A stretch of DNA of 64,000 nt from Agromyces italicus DSM 16388 (GTDB lineage Bacteria; Actinomycetota; Actinomycetes; Actinomycetales; Microbacteriaceae). This document shows, piece after piece, positions 51,781-61,698 of the stretch. The translations under genes and the position numbers were made by a program. The notes under the pieces were generated by a model. That model saw only the letters and a list, made by a program, of their open reading frames with translations, made no database searches and had not been told where the DNA came from. How positions within the stretch are numbered: position 1 is the first letter of the stretch; each line of letters opens with the position of its first letter. The stretch lies in assembly GCF_000421545.1 (NCBI RefSeq), contig NZ_ATXF01000006.1, positions 310,001 through 374,000 of the forward strand, written 5' to 3'.

Positions 51781-52809
51781 TCAGGCCGGCGGCGCCGTGC
51801 TCTCGCGCACGACGAGGTTCGTCGCGAGGTCCATGCGGGGGGTCGCGGCAGGCTGCTCGCCGCTCAAGCGGATCGCGAGCCGCGCGGCCTCCTCGCCCAT
51901 GCGGCGGAGCGGTTGGTGCACGGTCGTGAGCGGCGGGCTCACCCACGGCGCGAGCGTGATGTCGTCGTAGCCGACGATCGAGAGGTCGCGCGGCACCGAG
52001 AATCCGGCGTCACGCGCCGCATCGATCGCGCCGAGCGCCTGCAGGTCGCTGCCAGCGAAGATCGCGGTCGGCCGACGTTCGGCGGGCAGGGCGAGCAGCT
52101 CGCGCGCCCGCTCGCGGCCGCCGCCGACCTCGAAGTTGCCGTAGCCGACCCAGGCCGGGTCGATCTCGAGGCCCGCTGAGTTCATCGCGCTGCGATAGCC
52201 GTCGAGCCGAGCGAGCGAGCACATCATGTCTTCGGGCCCGGTGACGGCGGCGATGCGCCGGTGGCCGAGCTCGATGAGGTGACGGGTCGCGGCGAGCCCG
52301 CCCGACCAGTTCGCCGAGCCGACGCTCGGCATGTCGGGCGACGGATCGCCGGCGGGGTCGACGATGACGTACGAGATGGCCCGTGCCCGCAGCCGCTCGC
52401 GGTACTCGGGCGAGAGTTCGGAGAAGACGAGCACGACGCCGATCGGACGGCGCCGGATGACGCCCTCGATCCAGTCGGGATCGGGCGCGTGGCGGTCGCC
52501 GCTCACGGTCAGCACGACGCTCAGCCCGTGCTCCTTCGCCACGGCCTCGACGCCGCCGATGATCTCCATCGACCAGATGGGGTCGAGGCCGTGGAAGACG
52601 AGCTCGAGCAGCTCGGGTCGCGATTCGGAGCGACCTGCGCCGCGGCGCACGTACCCCCGTTCGCGCATCACGCGCTCGACACGCTCCCTCGTGGCTTTCG
52701 AGACGTCGGTACGCCCGTTCAGCACCTTTGAGATCGTGGACAGGCTCGTGCCGGTCTCGTCTGCGAGCTCGGCGAGCGTCACCCGTTCGCTCGCGGCATC
52801 CGTCTTCAT
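51781..52809 (-). CDS. LacI-family repressor divergent from xylA
   Basis: A 342-residue regulator. HTH: VTLAELADETGTSLSTISKV, then LNGRTDVSKATRERV and a hinge-like RRGAGRSE. The effector domain ends LSIVGYDDITLAPWVSPPLT. It is divergent from xylA over 113 bp that contain two small inverted repeats, so control of xylAB, and perhaps of itself, is likely. A GTG at 52827 could extend the protein by 6 residues, but no ribosome site supports it. Confidence 0.88.
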   Translation of the reverse strand: MKTDAASERVTLAELADETGTSLSTISKVLNGRTDVSKATRERVERVMRERGYVRRGAGRSESRPELLELVFHGLDPIWSMEIIGGVEAVAKEHGLSVVLTVSGDRHAPDPDWIEGVIRRRPIGVVLVFSELSPEYRERLRARAISYVIVDPAGDPSPDMPSVGSANWSGGLAATRHLIELGHRRIAAVTGPEDMMCSLARLDGYRSAMNSAGLEIDPAWVGYGNFEVGGGRERARELLALPAERRPTAIFAGSDLQALGAIDAARDAGFSVPRDLSIVGYDDITLAPWVSPPLTTVHQPLRRMGEEAARLAIRLSGEQPAATPRMDLATNLVVRESTAPPA

Positions 52810-52891
52810 CTTTCGAAGCCTAATCACGAAAGTTGCGGTTTGGAAGACTTGCGAACACCGAGTCGAGCGGTTTATGTTGTATATGCCAACA
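52810..52891 (+). promoter_or_regulatory. lacI-xylA divergent control region
   Basis: An inverted repeat CTTTCG, 11 nt, CGAAAG (52810-52832) lies at the lacI start. Toward xylA, -35 TTGCGA (52849-52854), 18-nt spacer, -10 TATGTT (52873-52878). TGTTG, seven nt, CAACA (52875-52891) overlaps the -10 and start region and is the best operator candidate for xylAB. Confidence 0.6.
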
Positions 52892-52922
52892 AATCATCGA
52901 CGACGCTGAAAGGCGGACCCCA

Positions 52923-54113
52923 ATGGCCAGCGCGCCCACCCGCGACGACAAGTTCTCCTTCGGCCTCTGGACGGTCGGCTACAACGGCACCGACCCGTTC
53001 GGCGGCCCGACCCGCAACGCCCTCGACGTCGTGCACGTCGTCGAGAAGCTCGCCGAGCTGGGCGCCTACGGCCTCACCTTCCACGACGACGACCTCTTCG
53101 CGTTCGGCTCGACCGACACCGAGCGCCAGAAGCAGATCGACCGCCTCAAGGGCGCCCTCGAGTCGACCGGGCTCATCGTGCCGATGGTGACGACGAACCT
53201 CTTCAGCGCCCCGGTGTTCAAAGACGGCGGCTTCACCGCCAACGACCGCGACGTGCGCCGCTATGCACTCCGCAAGGTGTTCCGCCAGCTCGACCTCGGC
53301 GCAGAGCTCGGCGCGAAGACCTTCGTCATGTGGGGCGGCCGAGAGGGCGCCGAGTACGACGCGGCGAAAGACATCCGCCAGGCGCTCGAGCGCTACCGCG
53401 AGGCCGTGAACCTGCTCGGCGACTACGTCACCGACAAGGGCTACGACATCAAGTTCGCGATCGAGCCGAAGCCGAACGAGCCGCGCGGCGACATCCTGCT
53501 GCCGACGCTCGGCCACGCGATCGCGTTCATCGACTCGCTCGAGCGCCCCGAGCTCGTCGGCCTCAACCCCGAGGTCGGGCACGAGCAGATGGCGGGCCTC
53601 AACTTCGCCGCCGGCATCGCGCAGGCGCTGTACCACGGCAAGCTCTTCCACATCGACCTCAACGGCCAGCGCGGCATCAAGTACGACCAGGACCTGGTGT
53701 TCGGCCACGGCGACCTGCACAACGCGTTCGCGCTCGTCGACCTGCTCGAGAACGGCGGCCCCGGCGGCATCCCGGCCTATGACGGCCCCCGCCACTTCGA
53801 CTACAAGCCGAGCCGCACCGAAGACGAGAAGGGCGTGTGGGAGTCGGCCGCGGCGAACATGCGCACCTACCTGCTGCTCAAGGAGCGCGCCGCCGCGTTC
53901 CGCGCCGACCCCGAGGTGCAGGAGGCGCTCGAGGCCGCCAAGGTGTTCGAGCTCTCGACGCCGACGCTGAACCCCGGCGAGTCGTACGACGACTTCCTCG
54001 CCGACCGCTCGGCCTACGAGGACTTCGACGCCGACGCGTACCTCGGCGGCAAGGGCGGCGGCTTCGTGCGTCTGCAGCAGCTCGCCACCGAGCACCTGCT
54101 CGGCGCCCACTGA
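52923..54113 (+). CDS. xylA: Xylose isomerase
   Basis: A 396-residue class I xylose isomerase (D-xylose to D-xylulose), the length typical of actinobacteria. The catalytic His54 lies in [13 protein letters not shown]. Metal and substrate residues lie in [39 protein letters not shown] and [26 protein letters not shown] precedes the ATG. The kinase gene follows 20 bp later. Confidence 0.97.
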   Translation: MASAPTRDDKFSFGLWTVGYNGTDPFGGPTRNALDVVHVVEKLAELGAYGLTFHDDDLFAFGSTDTERQKQIDRLKGALESTGLIVPMVTTNLFSAPVFKDGGFTANDRDVRRYALRKVFRQLDLGAELGAKTFVMWGGREGAEYDAAKDIRQALERYREAVNLLGDYVTDKGYDIKFAIEPKPNEPRGDILLPTLGHAIAFIDSLERPELVGLNPEVGHEQMAGLNFAAGIAQALYHGKLFHIDLNGQRGIKYDQDLVFGHGDLHNAFALVDLLENGGPGGIPAYDGPRHFDYKPSRTEDEKGVWESAAANMRTYLLLKERAAAFRADPEVQEALEAAKVFELSTPTLNPGESYDDFLADRSAYEDFDADAYLGGKGGGFVRLQQLATEHLLGAH

Positions 54114-54133
54114 GTCCGCGCGAGGAAGCAGGC

Positions 54134-55489
54134 ATGCCACTCGTCCTCGGGGTCGACTCGTCGACCCAGTCGTGCAAGGTCGTCGTCGTCGACACTTCCA
54201 CGGCCTCTCCACGCGCCGTTGGCGCGTCGCGCGGAGCCTCTGACCGCGTGGGCCCAGCCGTCGTGCGCTCGGGCCGTGCCGCCCACCCCGGCGGCACCTC
54301 GGTCGACCCCGAGGCGTGGTGGCTCGCGCTGCAGACCGCGATCGACGAAGCCGGCGGGCTCGACGACATCGCCGCCTGGGCGATCGGCGGCCAGCAGCAC
54401 GGAATGGTCGCGCTCGATGCATCCGGCGAGGTGATTCGCGACGCCCTGCTCTGGAACGACACCCGCTCGGCCGGTGCCGCCGCCGACCTCATCGCCGAGT
54501 TCGGCGCGGCCGAGCTCGCGGCGCGCACGGGCCTCGTGCCGGTCGCCTCGTTCACGATCACGAAGCTGCGCTGGCTGCGCGACCACGAGCCCGAGAACGC
54601 CGCCCGCGTCGCCGCCGTCGCCCTGCCGCACGACTGGCTCACCTGGCGGTTGCGCGGCTACGGCCCGGCCGGGGCGTCCCCGCTGGGCCCGGTGCTCGAC
54701 GAGCTCGTCACCGACCGGTCGGATGCCTCGGGCACCGGTTACTGGAACCCCCGGTCGGGCGGGTACGACCGCGAGCTGCTCGTGGCGGCGCTCGGCCACG
54801 ACGCGGTGCTGCCCCGCGTGCTCGGCCCCGCCGATTCGGTGACGGATGCCTCGGGCCGACGTGTCGGCCCCGGCGCAGGCGACAACGCCGGCGCTGCGCT
54901 CGGTCTCGGCGCCGTGCCGGGCGATGTCGTCGTCTCGATCGGCACGAGCGGCACGGTGTTCTCGGTGAGCGAGACCCCGACGGGCGACGCCTCGGGCACG
55001 GTGGCCGGCTTCGCCTCAGCCGACGGGCACTTCCTGCCGCTCGTCGCGACGCTGAACGCGGCACGCGTGCTCGACGTCACCGCGGCGCTGCTCGGGGTCT
55101 CGCACGACGAGTTCAGTGCGCTCGCCCTCCAGGCTGCGCCCGGCGCGGGCGGGCTCGCTCTGCTGCCCTACTTCGAGGGCGAGCGCACTCCGAACCTGCC
55201 CGAAGCGACCGCGTCGCTCAGCGGAATGACCCTCGCCTCGACGACCCGTGAGAACCTCGCGCGGGCCGCCGTCGAGGGCATGCTGCGCGGGCTCAGCGCC
55301 GGTCTCGAAGCGCTGCGCGCTCTCGATGTGCCGCTGCGGCGCGCGCTGCTCATCGGCGGCGGCGCGCAGTCGGATGCCGTGCGCATCATCGCGCCCGAGG
55401 TGCTCGGAATCCCGGTCGAGGTGACCGAGCCCGGCGAGTACGTCGCCCTGGGCGCGGCGCGCCAGGCCGCGGGCGTGGTGAGCGCATGA
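54134..55489 (+). CDS. xylB: Xylulokinase
   Basis: A 451-residue FGGY kinase that phosphorylates D-xylulose. N-terminal [16 protein letters not shown], substrate site [11 protein letters not shown] and [15 protein letters not shown]-terminal [13 protein letters not shown] and [13 protein letters not shown]. Around residues 22-40 a stretch of about 18 extra residues ([16 protein letters not shown]) is encoded by a palindromic DNA element (54198-54251) where other xylulokinases have a short turn. The frame and the flanking fold are intact, so the gene is probably functional. Confidence 0.93.
   Translation: MPLVLGVDSSTQSCKVVVVDTSTASPRAVGASRGASDRVGPAVVRSGRAAHPGGTSVDPEAWWLALQTAIDEAGGLDDIAAWAIGGQQHGMVALDASGEVIRDALLWNDTRSAGAAADLIAEFGAAELAARTGLVPVASFTITKLRWLRDHEPENAARVAAVALPHDWLTWRLRGYGPAGASPLGPVLDELVTDRSDASGTGYWNPRSGGYDRELLVAALGHDAVLPRVLGPADSVTDASGRRVGPGAGDNAGAALGLGAVPGDVVVSIGTSGTVFSVSETPTGDASGTVAGFASADGHFLPLVATLNAARVLDVTAALLGVSHDEFSALALQAAPGAGGLALLPYFEGERTPNLPEATASLSGMTLASTTRENLARAAVEGMLRGLSAGLEALRALDVPLRRALLIGGGAQSDAVRIIAPEVLGIPVEVTEPGEYVALGAARQAAGVVSA
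54198..54251. repeat. Palindromic element inserted in frame in xylB
   Basis: The centre ACGCGCC GTT GGCGCGT (54211-54227) is a perfect hairpin; outward, CCACGG at 54198-54203 pairs roughly with CCGCGTGG at 54244-54251. The encoded Ser/Ala/Arg-rich segment has no counterpart in the family as I know it. Confidence 0.55.
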
Positions 55490-55500
55490 CGTCGCTGGGG

Positions 55501-55728
55501 TCACGCCCGCATCGCCGCGATCGAAGGACCCAGATGCGATCGGAGAGCGAGTAGCCGAGGTCGCCGGTGTTGAAGACGACGCCTGCGGTGAACGCATCCC
55601 CGAGCCGGTCGCGGAGCCAGACGAGGTGCCGTGCGTCACCCGCGTCTGCTCCTGCCGCTGCTTCAGTTCGATCGCCGCGGCTGCCCCGCCTCGTCGCTCC
55701 AGGATCAGATCGATCTCGCGCCGGGCCG
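55501..55728 (-). pseudogene. C-terminal remnant of a DUF4143-type AAA ATPase
   Basis: Two frames hold the last part of an ATPase of the AAA_14/DUF4143 family. [20 protein letters not shown] is the PD-(D/E)xK-like block of DUF4143. Further on, in another frame, come [20 protein letters not shown] and [13 protein letters not shown] second shift is needed to reach IAAMRA and the TGA at 55501. There is no start and no ATPase domain. It joins directly to the GH1 remnant upstream, so it is the product of a deletion or recombination. Confidence 0.6.
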
Positions 55729-56216
55729 AGGTACGCCGAGCACCACCGCTCGTTGAGCGTCGTCCACGTGTGCACCCGGTCGCCGAGGGCGTCGACGGCG
55801 TGCCCGCGTACTCGGCGAAGCGCAGCGCGGTGTCGCGGTTCGTCCAGCCGCCGGCGTCTTCGAGCTCCTGAGACAGGTCCCAGTGGTAGAGCGTCGCGAT
55901 GGGCCGGATGCCTCGGGCGAGCAGCCCGTCGACGAGGCGCGAGTAGAAGTCGACGCCGGCGGGATTCGGCCGGTCGCCCGCCCCTGGCAGCAGCCGCGAC
56001 CACGAGATCGAGAACCGGTACGCCTCGAGCCCGAGCGAGGCCATGAGGTCGAGATCGGCGTCGAGCCGGTGGTAGTGGTCGCACGCGACGTCGCCCGTGT
56101 CACCGTTCCAGGTGCGCCCCGGCGTTCGGCTGAACGTGTCCCAGATCGACGGCGTTCGCCGATCCGATCACGAAGTCGCGGGGATCGAGGTGCGCTGCGC
56201 TGGTCACGACGCCCAT
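55729..56216 (-). pseudogene. N-terminal remnant of a GH1 beta-glucosidase
   Basis: Pieces of a second GH1 gene in several frames: DFVIGSA near the start (ATG at 56216), then [20 protein letters not shown] after an apparent loss of about 60 nt, then [20 protein letters not shown] and [34 protein letters not shown] follows, and, in another frame, [20 protein letters not shown]. The acid/base motif has become NER instead of NEP, and the second half of the enzyme is missing. At least two frameshifts and one deletion make it clearly non-functional. Confidence 0.75.
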
Positions 56217-56261
56217 CCTCGCACCTCGCCCGGCGTCGACCCAGTGGTGCGCGATGCCGCG

Positions 56262-56327
56262 AAGTTGCAGGACTATCCGGCGACCACCGCTCATATCCGG
56301 GGTGCCGGGCAGATAGTCCTGCAACTT
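56262..56327. repeat. Long palindromic intergenic repeat
   Basis: Perfect 16-bp arms AAGTTGCAGGACTATC (56262-56277) and complement (56312-56327), with weaker pairing inside (CCGGCGACC against GGTGCCGG). It lies between the GH1 scar and the epimerase and resembles in build the element at 22911-22969. Confidence 0.75.
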
Positions 56328-56400
56328 GCGCACCGCTCGTCGGAGCGGGCCGACCGGCGCTGCACCTCGAATGCGTTGTCCCCGGTTGGGTACGGACGAC

Positions 56401-56420
56401 GGGCGCCGCTGTCAGCGCCC
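56401..56420 (-). terminator. Terminator hairpin after the ara operon
   Basis: GGGCGC (56401-56406) and GCGCCC (56415-56420) with an 8-nt loop, about 15 bp after the epimerase stop. Confidence 0.5.
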
Positions 56421-56434
56421 GCCGCCCGAGTCGG

Positions 56435-57400
56435 TTACCGCGCCCCGATGCGCCACGACGCGGAGGATTCCGCGCCCGGCTGCAGCACCACGAGGTCGAC
56501 GCCCGAGTTGAACGCGTCGGGCGGGCAGGTCATCGGCTCGACGGCGAGGCCGATGCGGTGCGTCGCGTCGGCGGCCGGGGTGTCGGCGGTGTGCACCTGC
56601 ACCCACGGGCACGCCGCGTCCCACACCATTTCGACACCGGTGCCGTCGGGCGCGGTCAGCACGACCCGGTACGTGGATGCCTCGGCGCCGACGTCAACCG
56701 CACCGTCGACGTCGCCCGCGGGCGACGCCACGAGCCCGGTGAAGGCGTGGTCGATGAACGTGCCCTCGATCGCGCGCGGAGCGCGGAAGTCGAACTCGGG
56801 GTGCGCCTCGACCGGCTCGACCGCGACCGGGCTCAGCCGGTCGGGAGTGACCGTGAGCACCTCGGCGGCGGGAAGTTCGAACGTCCAGTCGTCGACCCGT
56901 CCCGCGCCGGCGATGAGGTACGGGTGCGGGCCGGTGCCCCACGGTGCCGCGTCGGCACCGAGGTTGCGACCGGTCACGGTCTGCGTGAGTCCGTCGGCGC
57001 CGAGCGCGTACTCGACCTCGACCTCGACGCGGAACGGGTAGCCCGCCTGCGGCTCGATCACGGCCGCGAGCACGACCCGCGACGCCTCCACCACGCGCGG
57101 CGCGAAGTCGAGCCACGACGCGAGCCCGTGCAGGGCTTGCCCCCGGGAGGGTTCGGTGAGCGGCACCTGGTACTCCTCGCCGCCGAACGTGTAGCGCCCG
57201 TCGACAATGCGATTCGGCCACGGCGCGAGCGTCACGCCGCGATAGCCGGGGCGCACCTCGTCGGCGTCGAACGGCACGACGAGATCGCGGCCGTCGAACC
57301 GCAGCGTGCGCAGGCTCGCGCCGACGCTCGCGATCTCGGCCGTGTACCCGTGCGCCGCGATCGAGAACTGCCGCCCCGAACGGGGCACTGCGACTGTCAC
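56435..57400 (-). CDS. Aldose 1-epimerase (GalM-like)
   Basis: A 321-residue mutarotase. Landmarks: [20 protein letters not shown] (sugar-binding Asn-Arg), [10 protein letters not shown] (His), [11 protein letters not shown] (catalytic His) and WVQVHTADT, with the general base Glu expected in [15 protein letters not shown]. It starts at a GTG overlapping the araA stop (GTGA), so it belongs to the arabinose operon and would interconvert arabinose anomers for the isomerase. Confidence 0.9.
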   Translation of the reverse strand: MTVAVPRSGRQFSIAAHGYTAEIASVGASLRTLRFDGRDLVVPFDADEVRPGYRGVTLAPWPNRIVDGRYTFGGEEYQVPLTEPSRGQALHGLASWLDFAPRVVEASRVVLAAVIEPQAGYPFRVEVEVEYALGADGLTQTVTGRNLGADAAPWGTGPHPYLIAGAGRVDDWTFELPAAEVLTVTPDRLSPVAVEPVEAHPEFDFRAPRAIEGTFIDHAFTGLVASPAGDVDGAVDVGAEASTYRVVLTAPDGTGVEMVWDAACPWVQVHTADTPAADATHRIGLAVEPMTCPPDAFNSGVDLVVLQPGAESSASWRIGAR

Positions 57401-58920
57401 AGCCCCTGCGCCAGGCGGTAGTACGCCTGGTTCCAGCGCACCTGGCGGCCGAACTCGGCCGTCGTGGTGTCGTCGTCGATGACGAGCAGCTCGAGCCCGG
57501 CCATCTCGGCGAAGTCGCGGAAGACCTCGATGCCGACGGCCGTCGACATGACGGTGTGGTGTGCGGCGCCGGCGGTGAGCCAGGCGGCGGCGCTCGTGGC
57601 GAAGTCGGGGGCTGGCTTCCAGACGGCGCGGCCCACGGGCAGCTTCGGCAGCGCACCGCGCGGCTCGACGTTCTCGACGACGTTCGCGGTGAGGCGGAAC
57701 CGGTCGCGCAGGTCGCTCATCGCGACGACGACGGCGGGGCCCGGGTCGGCGGTGAAGACGAGACGCACCGGGTCGTCCTTGCCGCCGATGCCGAGCGGGT
57801 GCACCTCGAGCGAGGGCTTGGCCGAGGTGAGCGAGGGCGAGACCTCGAGCATGTGCGCGCCGAGGATGACCTCGTCTCCGGGGGTCAGGTCGTAGGTGTA
57901 GTCCTCCATGAGCGAGGCACCGCCGGGGAGACCTGCGCCCATGACGTTCGCGATGCGCACGAGCACGGCGGTCTTCCAGTCGCCCTCTGCGCCGAATCCG
58001 TAGCCCTCGGCCATGAGTCGCTGCACGGCGAGACCGGGCAGTTGCTTCAGCTCGCCGAGGTCTTCGAACGAGGTCGTGAAGGCGCCGAAGCCGCCCTCCT
58101 CGAGGAACGAGCGCAGGCCGAGCTCGATCGCCGCGCCGTCGCGCAGCGACTGGTGCCGCTCGCCGCCACGGCGCAGCTCGGGCGCGACCTCGTAGAGCTC
58201 CTCGTACTCGGCGACGAGCGCGTCGACGTCGGCCTCGGGGGCCTCGGCGACGGCCGCGGCGAGCTCGTTGACGCCCCACGTGTTGACCTGCACGCCGAGC
58301 CGCAGCTCGGCCTCGGTCTTGTCGCCCTCGGTGACGGCGACGTAGCGCATGTTGTCGCCGAAACGGGCGAGCTTCAGGCTGCGTGATGCGGCGAGCCCCG
58401 CCGCCGCCCGCTGCCAGGTGCCGAGCTCGCCCTGCACGCGCGGGTCGCTCGCGTGGCCGACGATCGTCTTCCGAGGCACGCCGAGCCGGGTCTGGATGTA
58501 CCCGAACTCGCGGTCGCCATGAGCGGCCTGGTTGAGGTTCATGAAGTCGAAGTCGATGTCGCTCCACGGCAGCTCGACATTCGCCTGGGTGTGCAGGTGG
58601 GCGAGCGGCTTCTGGAGGGCGTCGAGGCCCGAGATCCACATCTTGGCGGGGCTGAAGGTGTGCATCCACGCGATGAGCCCGATGACCCCGTCGGCGGCGT
58701 TCGCCTCGAGCACCGTGCGCTTGATTGCGGCCGAGTCGGTGAGCACCGGCTTCCACACGATCTTGACGGGCACCGCGGATGCCTCGTCGAGCAGCCGCGC
58801 GATCGCCTGCGACTGCTCGGCGACCTGGGCGAGGGTCTCTGGCCCGTAGAGGTGCTGGCTGCCGGTGAGGAACCAGACCTCGTAGCCGTCGAGCGAGGTG
58901 GTGAGCTTGGTGCGGGTCAT
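57397..58920 (-). CDS. araA: L-arabinose isomerase
   Basis: A 507-residue enzyme converting L-arabinose to L-ribulose. Highly conserved start [20 protein letters not shown]; metal ligands in [20 protein letters not shown] (Glu), [11 protein letters not shown] (Glu) and the two His in [10 protein letters not shown] and [10 protein letters not shown]. The length is canonical. AGAAGGAA precedes the ATG. A strong hairpin separates it from araB. Confidence 0.97.
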   Translation of the reverse strand: MTRTKLTTSLDGYEVWFLTGSQHLYGPETLAQVAEQSQAIARLLDEASAVPVKIVWKPVLTDSAAIKRTVLEANAADGVIGLIAWMHTFSPAKMWISGLDALQKPLAHLHTQANVELPWSDIDFDFMNLNQAAHGDREFGYIQTRLGVPRKTIVGHASDPRVQGELGTWQRAAAGLAASRSLKLARFGDNMRYVAVTEGDKTEAELRLGVQVNTWGVNELAAAVAEAPEADVDALVAEYEELYEVAPELRRGGERHQSLRDGAAIELGLRSFLEEGGFGAFTTSFEDLGELKQLPGLAVQRLMAEGYGFGAEGDWKTAVLVRIANVMGAGLPGGASLMEDYTYDLTPGDEVILGAHMLEVSPSLTSAKPSLEVHPLGIGGKDDPVRLVFTADPGPAVVVAMSDLRDRFRLTANVVENVEPRGALPKLPVGRAVWKPAPDFATSAAAWLTAGAAHHTVMSTAVGIEVFRDFAEMAGLELLVIDDDTTTAEFGRQVRWNQAYYRLAQGL

Positions 58921-58978
58921 GCGCGTTCCTTCTGCGTGGGCTGCTGATCTGTTCGGTCCGGATGCCGGTGTCCCGAGA

Positions 58979-59005
58979 CCGGCGGGGGCGCGAGGCCCCC
59001 GCCGG
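58979..59005 (-). terminator. Hairpin between araB and araA
   Basis: Perfect 11-bp GC-only arms CCGGCGGGGGC (58979-58989) and complement (58995-59005), loop GCGAG. It lies inside the ara operon and may attenuate araA or stabilise the araDB message. Confidence 0.7.
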
Positions 59006-59039
59006 AAGGGTGGTGGCGCGCCGCGGCCACCGAAGTCGA

Positions 59040-60764
59040 CTACTTACGTTTCGTCGACTCGTCCGTGAAGTTCATGGGGCCGGCCGGTTCGAGCGCCGCG
59101 ACCGCGGCAGCCTCGGCGGCGACGCCCGCGAGGTAGCGCTCGAGGTAGACGGTGAATCCCGCGACATCGGCCGGCTCGGGTTCGACGACCTGGATCGCCG
59201 AACCCGCGAACACGCGGTCGTCGAGGTAGCTGCCGAGCGCGGTCTCGTCGTGGGCGGCGCCCGTCCGCTCGCGGAGGTACGCCGCCAGCACCGCGATGCC
59301 CCACGCTCCGCCCTCGGCGGCCGTCTCGCCGACAGCGACGGGAGCGTCGATGGCTCCCGCGAGGAAGCGCTGCGCGACGCCCGCCGTACGGAAGATGCCG
59401 CCGTGCGCGAACATGCGGTCGATGTCGACGCCCTCGCCGTCGAGCACGCGCATGCCGAGCGCGAGAACGCCGAAGACGCCGTAGAGCTGGGCCCTCATGA
59501 AGTTCGCGAGCGTGAACCGGCTGTCGGGAGTGCGGACGACCATCGGCCGCCCCTCGTCGAGCTCGACGATCGGCTCGCCGGCGAGCGTGTTGTACGCGAG
59601 CAGCCCGCCCGCATCGGACTCGCCGGCGAGCGCCTCGCGGAAGAGCGTCTCGAATACGGCGTCGCGCCCGAGCGGTGCACCGTCGCGGGTCGCGCCGGCC
59701 GCGTCCGCGAAGCGGCCGAAAATGCCCGCCCACGCGGCGAGCTCGGAGGCGCCGTTGTTGCAGTGCACCATGGCGACCGGGTCACCCGCTGGCGTGGTGA
59801 CCAGGTCGACCTCGTGGTGCGCACCGGCGAGCGGGCGTTCGAGCACGACCATCGCGAAGATGCTCGTACCCGCGCTCACGTTGCCGGTACGGGGCGCGAC
59901 CGAGTTCGTCGCCACCATTCCCGTGCCGGCGTCGCCCTCGGGCGGACAGAGCGGCACGCCCGGCCGCAGCCCGCCCGTCGGGTCGAGGAGCGCCGCACCC
60001 TCGGCGGTGAGTTCGCCCGCGGGCTCGCCCGCGGCGAGCACCCGGGGCAGCAGTTGGGCGACCCGAAGGCCGGTCTCGCGACCGGCGCGTGCGGCCGGCT
60101 CGGCGACGAGGGCGTCGAAGCGCGCGAGCAGCCCAGCGTCGTAGTCGCCCGTCGATGAGTCGATCGGGAACATGCCCGAGGCGTCTCCGACTCCGAGCAC
60201 CTTCCGGCCCGTGAGCTTCCAGTGCACGTAGCCGGCCAGTGTCGTGATGAAGCCGAGCTGCGGCACATGCGGCTCGGCGTCGAGCACGGCCTGGTGCAGG
60301 TGGGCGATCGACCAGCGCAGCGGGATGTTGAGCCCGAACGCGGAGCTCAGCTCGGCCGCGGCGCGACCGGTCGACGTGTTGCGCCAGGTGCGGAAGGGCA
60401 CGAGCAGCTCGCCCTGGTCGTCGAACGCGAGGTAGCCGTGCATCATCGCCGAGATGCCGATCGCGCCGAACGACGTCGGTCGCGCACCGTGACGACGCTC
60501 GGCGTCGGCGACGAGCTCGGCGCAAGCGCGCTGCAGGCCCGACCAGACGGCGTCGAGCGGATAGCTCCAGCGGCGGTCGGCGGTGAACTCGTTCTCCCAC
60601 TCGTGGCTGCCCGCGGCGAGCACGCGCGTCGGGTCGTCGGCGTCGACGAGACACGCCTTGATGCGAGTCGACCCGAGCTCGATGCCGAGCGCGGTGCGCC
60701 CGCCGATGATCGCCCGGGCCGAGGCATCCGATTCGGTGTCGGAGGTGCCGGTGGCTTCGCTCAT
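59040..60764 (-). CDS. araB: Ribulokinase
   Basis: A 574-residue FGGY kinase phosphorylating L-ribulose. N-terminal ATPase fold [41 protein letters not shown]-terminal [29 protein letters not shown] and [13 protein letters not shown]. It lies between araD and araA, overlapping araD by ATGA. Its sequence is of the longer AraB-like branch; the operon context decides the name. Confidence 0.92.
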   Translation of the reverse strand: MSEATGTSDTESDASARAIIGGRTALGIELGSTRIKACLVDADDPTRVLAAGSHEWENEFTADRRWSYPLDAVWSGLQRACAELVADAERRHGARPTSFGAIGISAMMHGYLAFDDQGELLVPFRTWRNTSTGRAAAELSSAFGLNIPLRWSIAHLHQAVLDAEPHVPQLGFITTLAGYVHWKLTGRKVLGVGDASGMFPIDSSTGDYDAGLLARFDALVAEPAARAGRETGLRVAQLLPRVLAAGEPAGELTAEGAALLDPTGGLRPGVPLCPPEGDAGTGMVATNSVAPRTGNVSAGTSIFAMVVLERPLAGAHHEVDLVTTPAGDPVAMVHCNNGASELAAWAGIFGRFADAAGATRDGAPLGRDAVFETLFREALAGESDAGGLLAYNTLAGEPIVELDEGRPMVVRTPDSRFTLANFMRAQLYGVFGVLALGMRVLDGEGVDIDRMFAHGGIFRTAGVAQRFLAGAIDAPVAVGETAAEGGAWGIAVLAAYLRERTGAAHDETALGSYLDDRVFAGSAIQVVEPEPADVAGFTVYLERYLAGVAAEAAAVAALEPAGPMNFTDESTKRK

Positions 60765-61516
60765 CGCGACACGTCCCCCGCCTGCCCGTAGACGTTCTGG
60801 TACCGGTCGTAGAGACGGTCGATCGACTCCTGCGGGAGCGGGATGAGCGGCCCGGCCTCACGGGCGTGGTGCACCGTGCGTGCGACATCCTCGAGCATGA
60901 CCGCCGCCTTGACGGCGTCTTTCGCGTCCTTGCCGATCGTGAACGGGCCGTGGTTCTGCATGAGCACCGCGCGCGAGCGGTGGCCGGTGAGGGTTTCGAC
61001 GATGCCGCGGCCGATCGAGTCGTCGCCGATGATCGCGAAGGGTCCGACGGGGATCGGACCGCCGAACTCGTCGGCCATCGCGGTGATCGCGCACGGGATC
61101 GCTTCGCCGCGGGCGGCCCAGGCGACCGCGAAGGTCGAGTGGGTGTGCACCACTCCCCCGACCTCGGGCATATTGCGGTACACGTACGCGTGCGCCGCGG
61201 TGTCGCTCGACGGGCCGCGCTCGCTGCCGGGAGTGCCGGGCACGACCTCGCCGTCGAGGGTGCAGAGGATCATGTTCCCGGGTGCGAGCGCGTCGTACGA
61301 GACGCCCGACGGCTTGATCACGAAGAGCTCGGCCCCGGGCACCCGCCCCGACACATTGCCGCCAGTCCACACGACGAGGCCGTAGCGCACGAGCTCGCCG
61401 TGCAGACGGGCTACCTCGTTGCGCACGCGGGCGATCGCGGCCTCGACCTCGGGCGCGAACGCGGCTGCACTGCCGGGGGTTGCGGCTCGGGCCGTTCGCT
61501 GGGCTTCATCGCTCAT
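60761..61516 (-). CDS. araD: L-ribulose-5-phosphate 4-epimerase
   Basis: A 251-residue class II aldolase-fold epimerase giving D-xylulose-5-phosphate. Zinc His residues lie in VVHTHSTFAVAW and AVLMQNHGPFTIG; phosphate-binding blocks are WTGGNVSGR and VIKPSGVSYD. First gene of araDBA-epimerase. The double palindromic operator lies 36-60 bp upstream. Confidence 0.96.
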   Translation of the reverse strand: MSDEAQRTARAATPGSAAAFAPEVEAAIARVRNEVARLHGELVRYGLVVWTGGNVSGRVPGAELFVIKPSGVSYDALAPGNMILCTLDGEVVPGTPGSERGPSSDTAAHAYVYRNMPEVGGVVHTHSTFAVAWAARGEAIPCAITAMADEFGGPIPVGPFAIIGDDSIGRGIVETLTGHRSRAVLMQNHGPFTIGKDAKDAVKAAVMLEDVARTVHHAREAGPLIPLPQESIDRLYDRYQNVYGQAGDVSR

Positions 61517-61551
61517 CGGAACCCCTGATCACTCGTTGTCGAACTCTGTCC

Positions 61552-61576
61552 GTGACCGGTCACTGTGACCGGTCAC
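61552..61576 (-). promoter_or_regulatory. Double palindromic operator of the ara operon
   Basis: Two perfect copies of GTGACCGGTCAC (61552-61563 and 61565-61576) separated by one base, upstream of araD. The LacI-type regulator immediately upstream is the obvious ligand. No clear -35/-10 could be fixed. The rest of 61577-61698 shows nothing I can name. Confidence 0.8.
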
Positions 61577-61698
61577 GGAAATGAAACCACGATCATCGCA
61601 CGGCGTCAAGCGGGCCGCGTCGACCCGCCCACCCGAGTGGGGTTCGTGCCTCTGAGCGTGGTTCGAACTCGCCTCAGCGGCGCGAACCTCACTCACGC

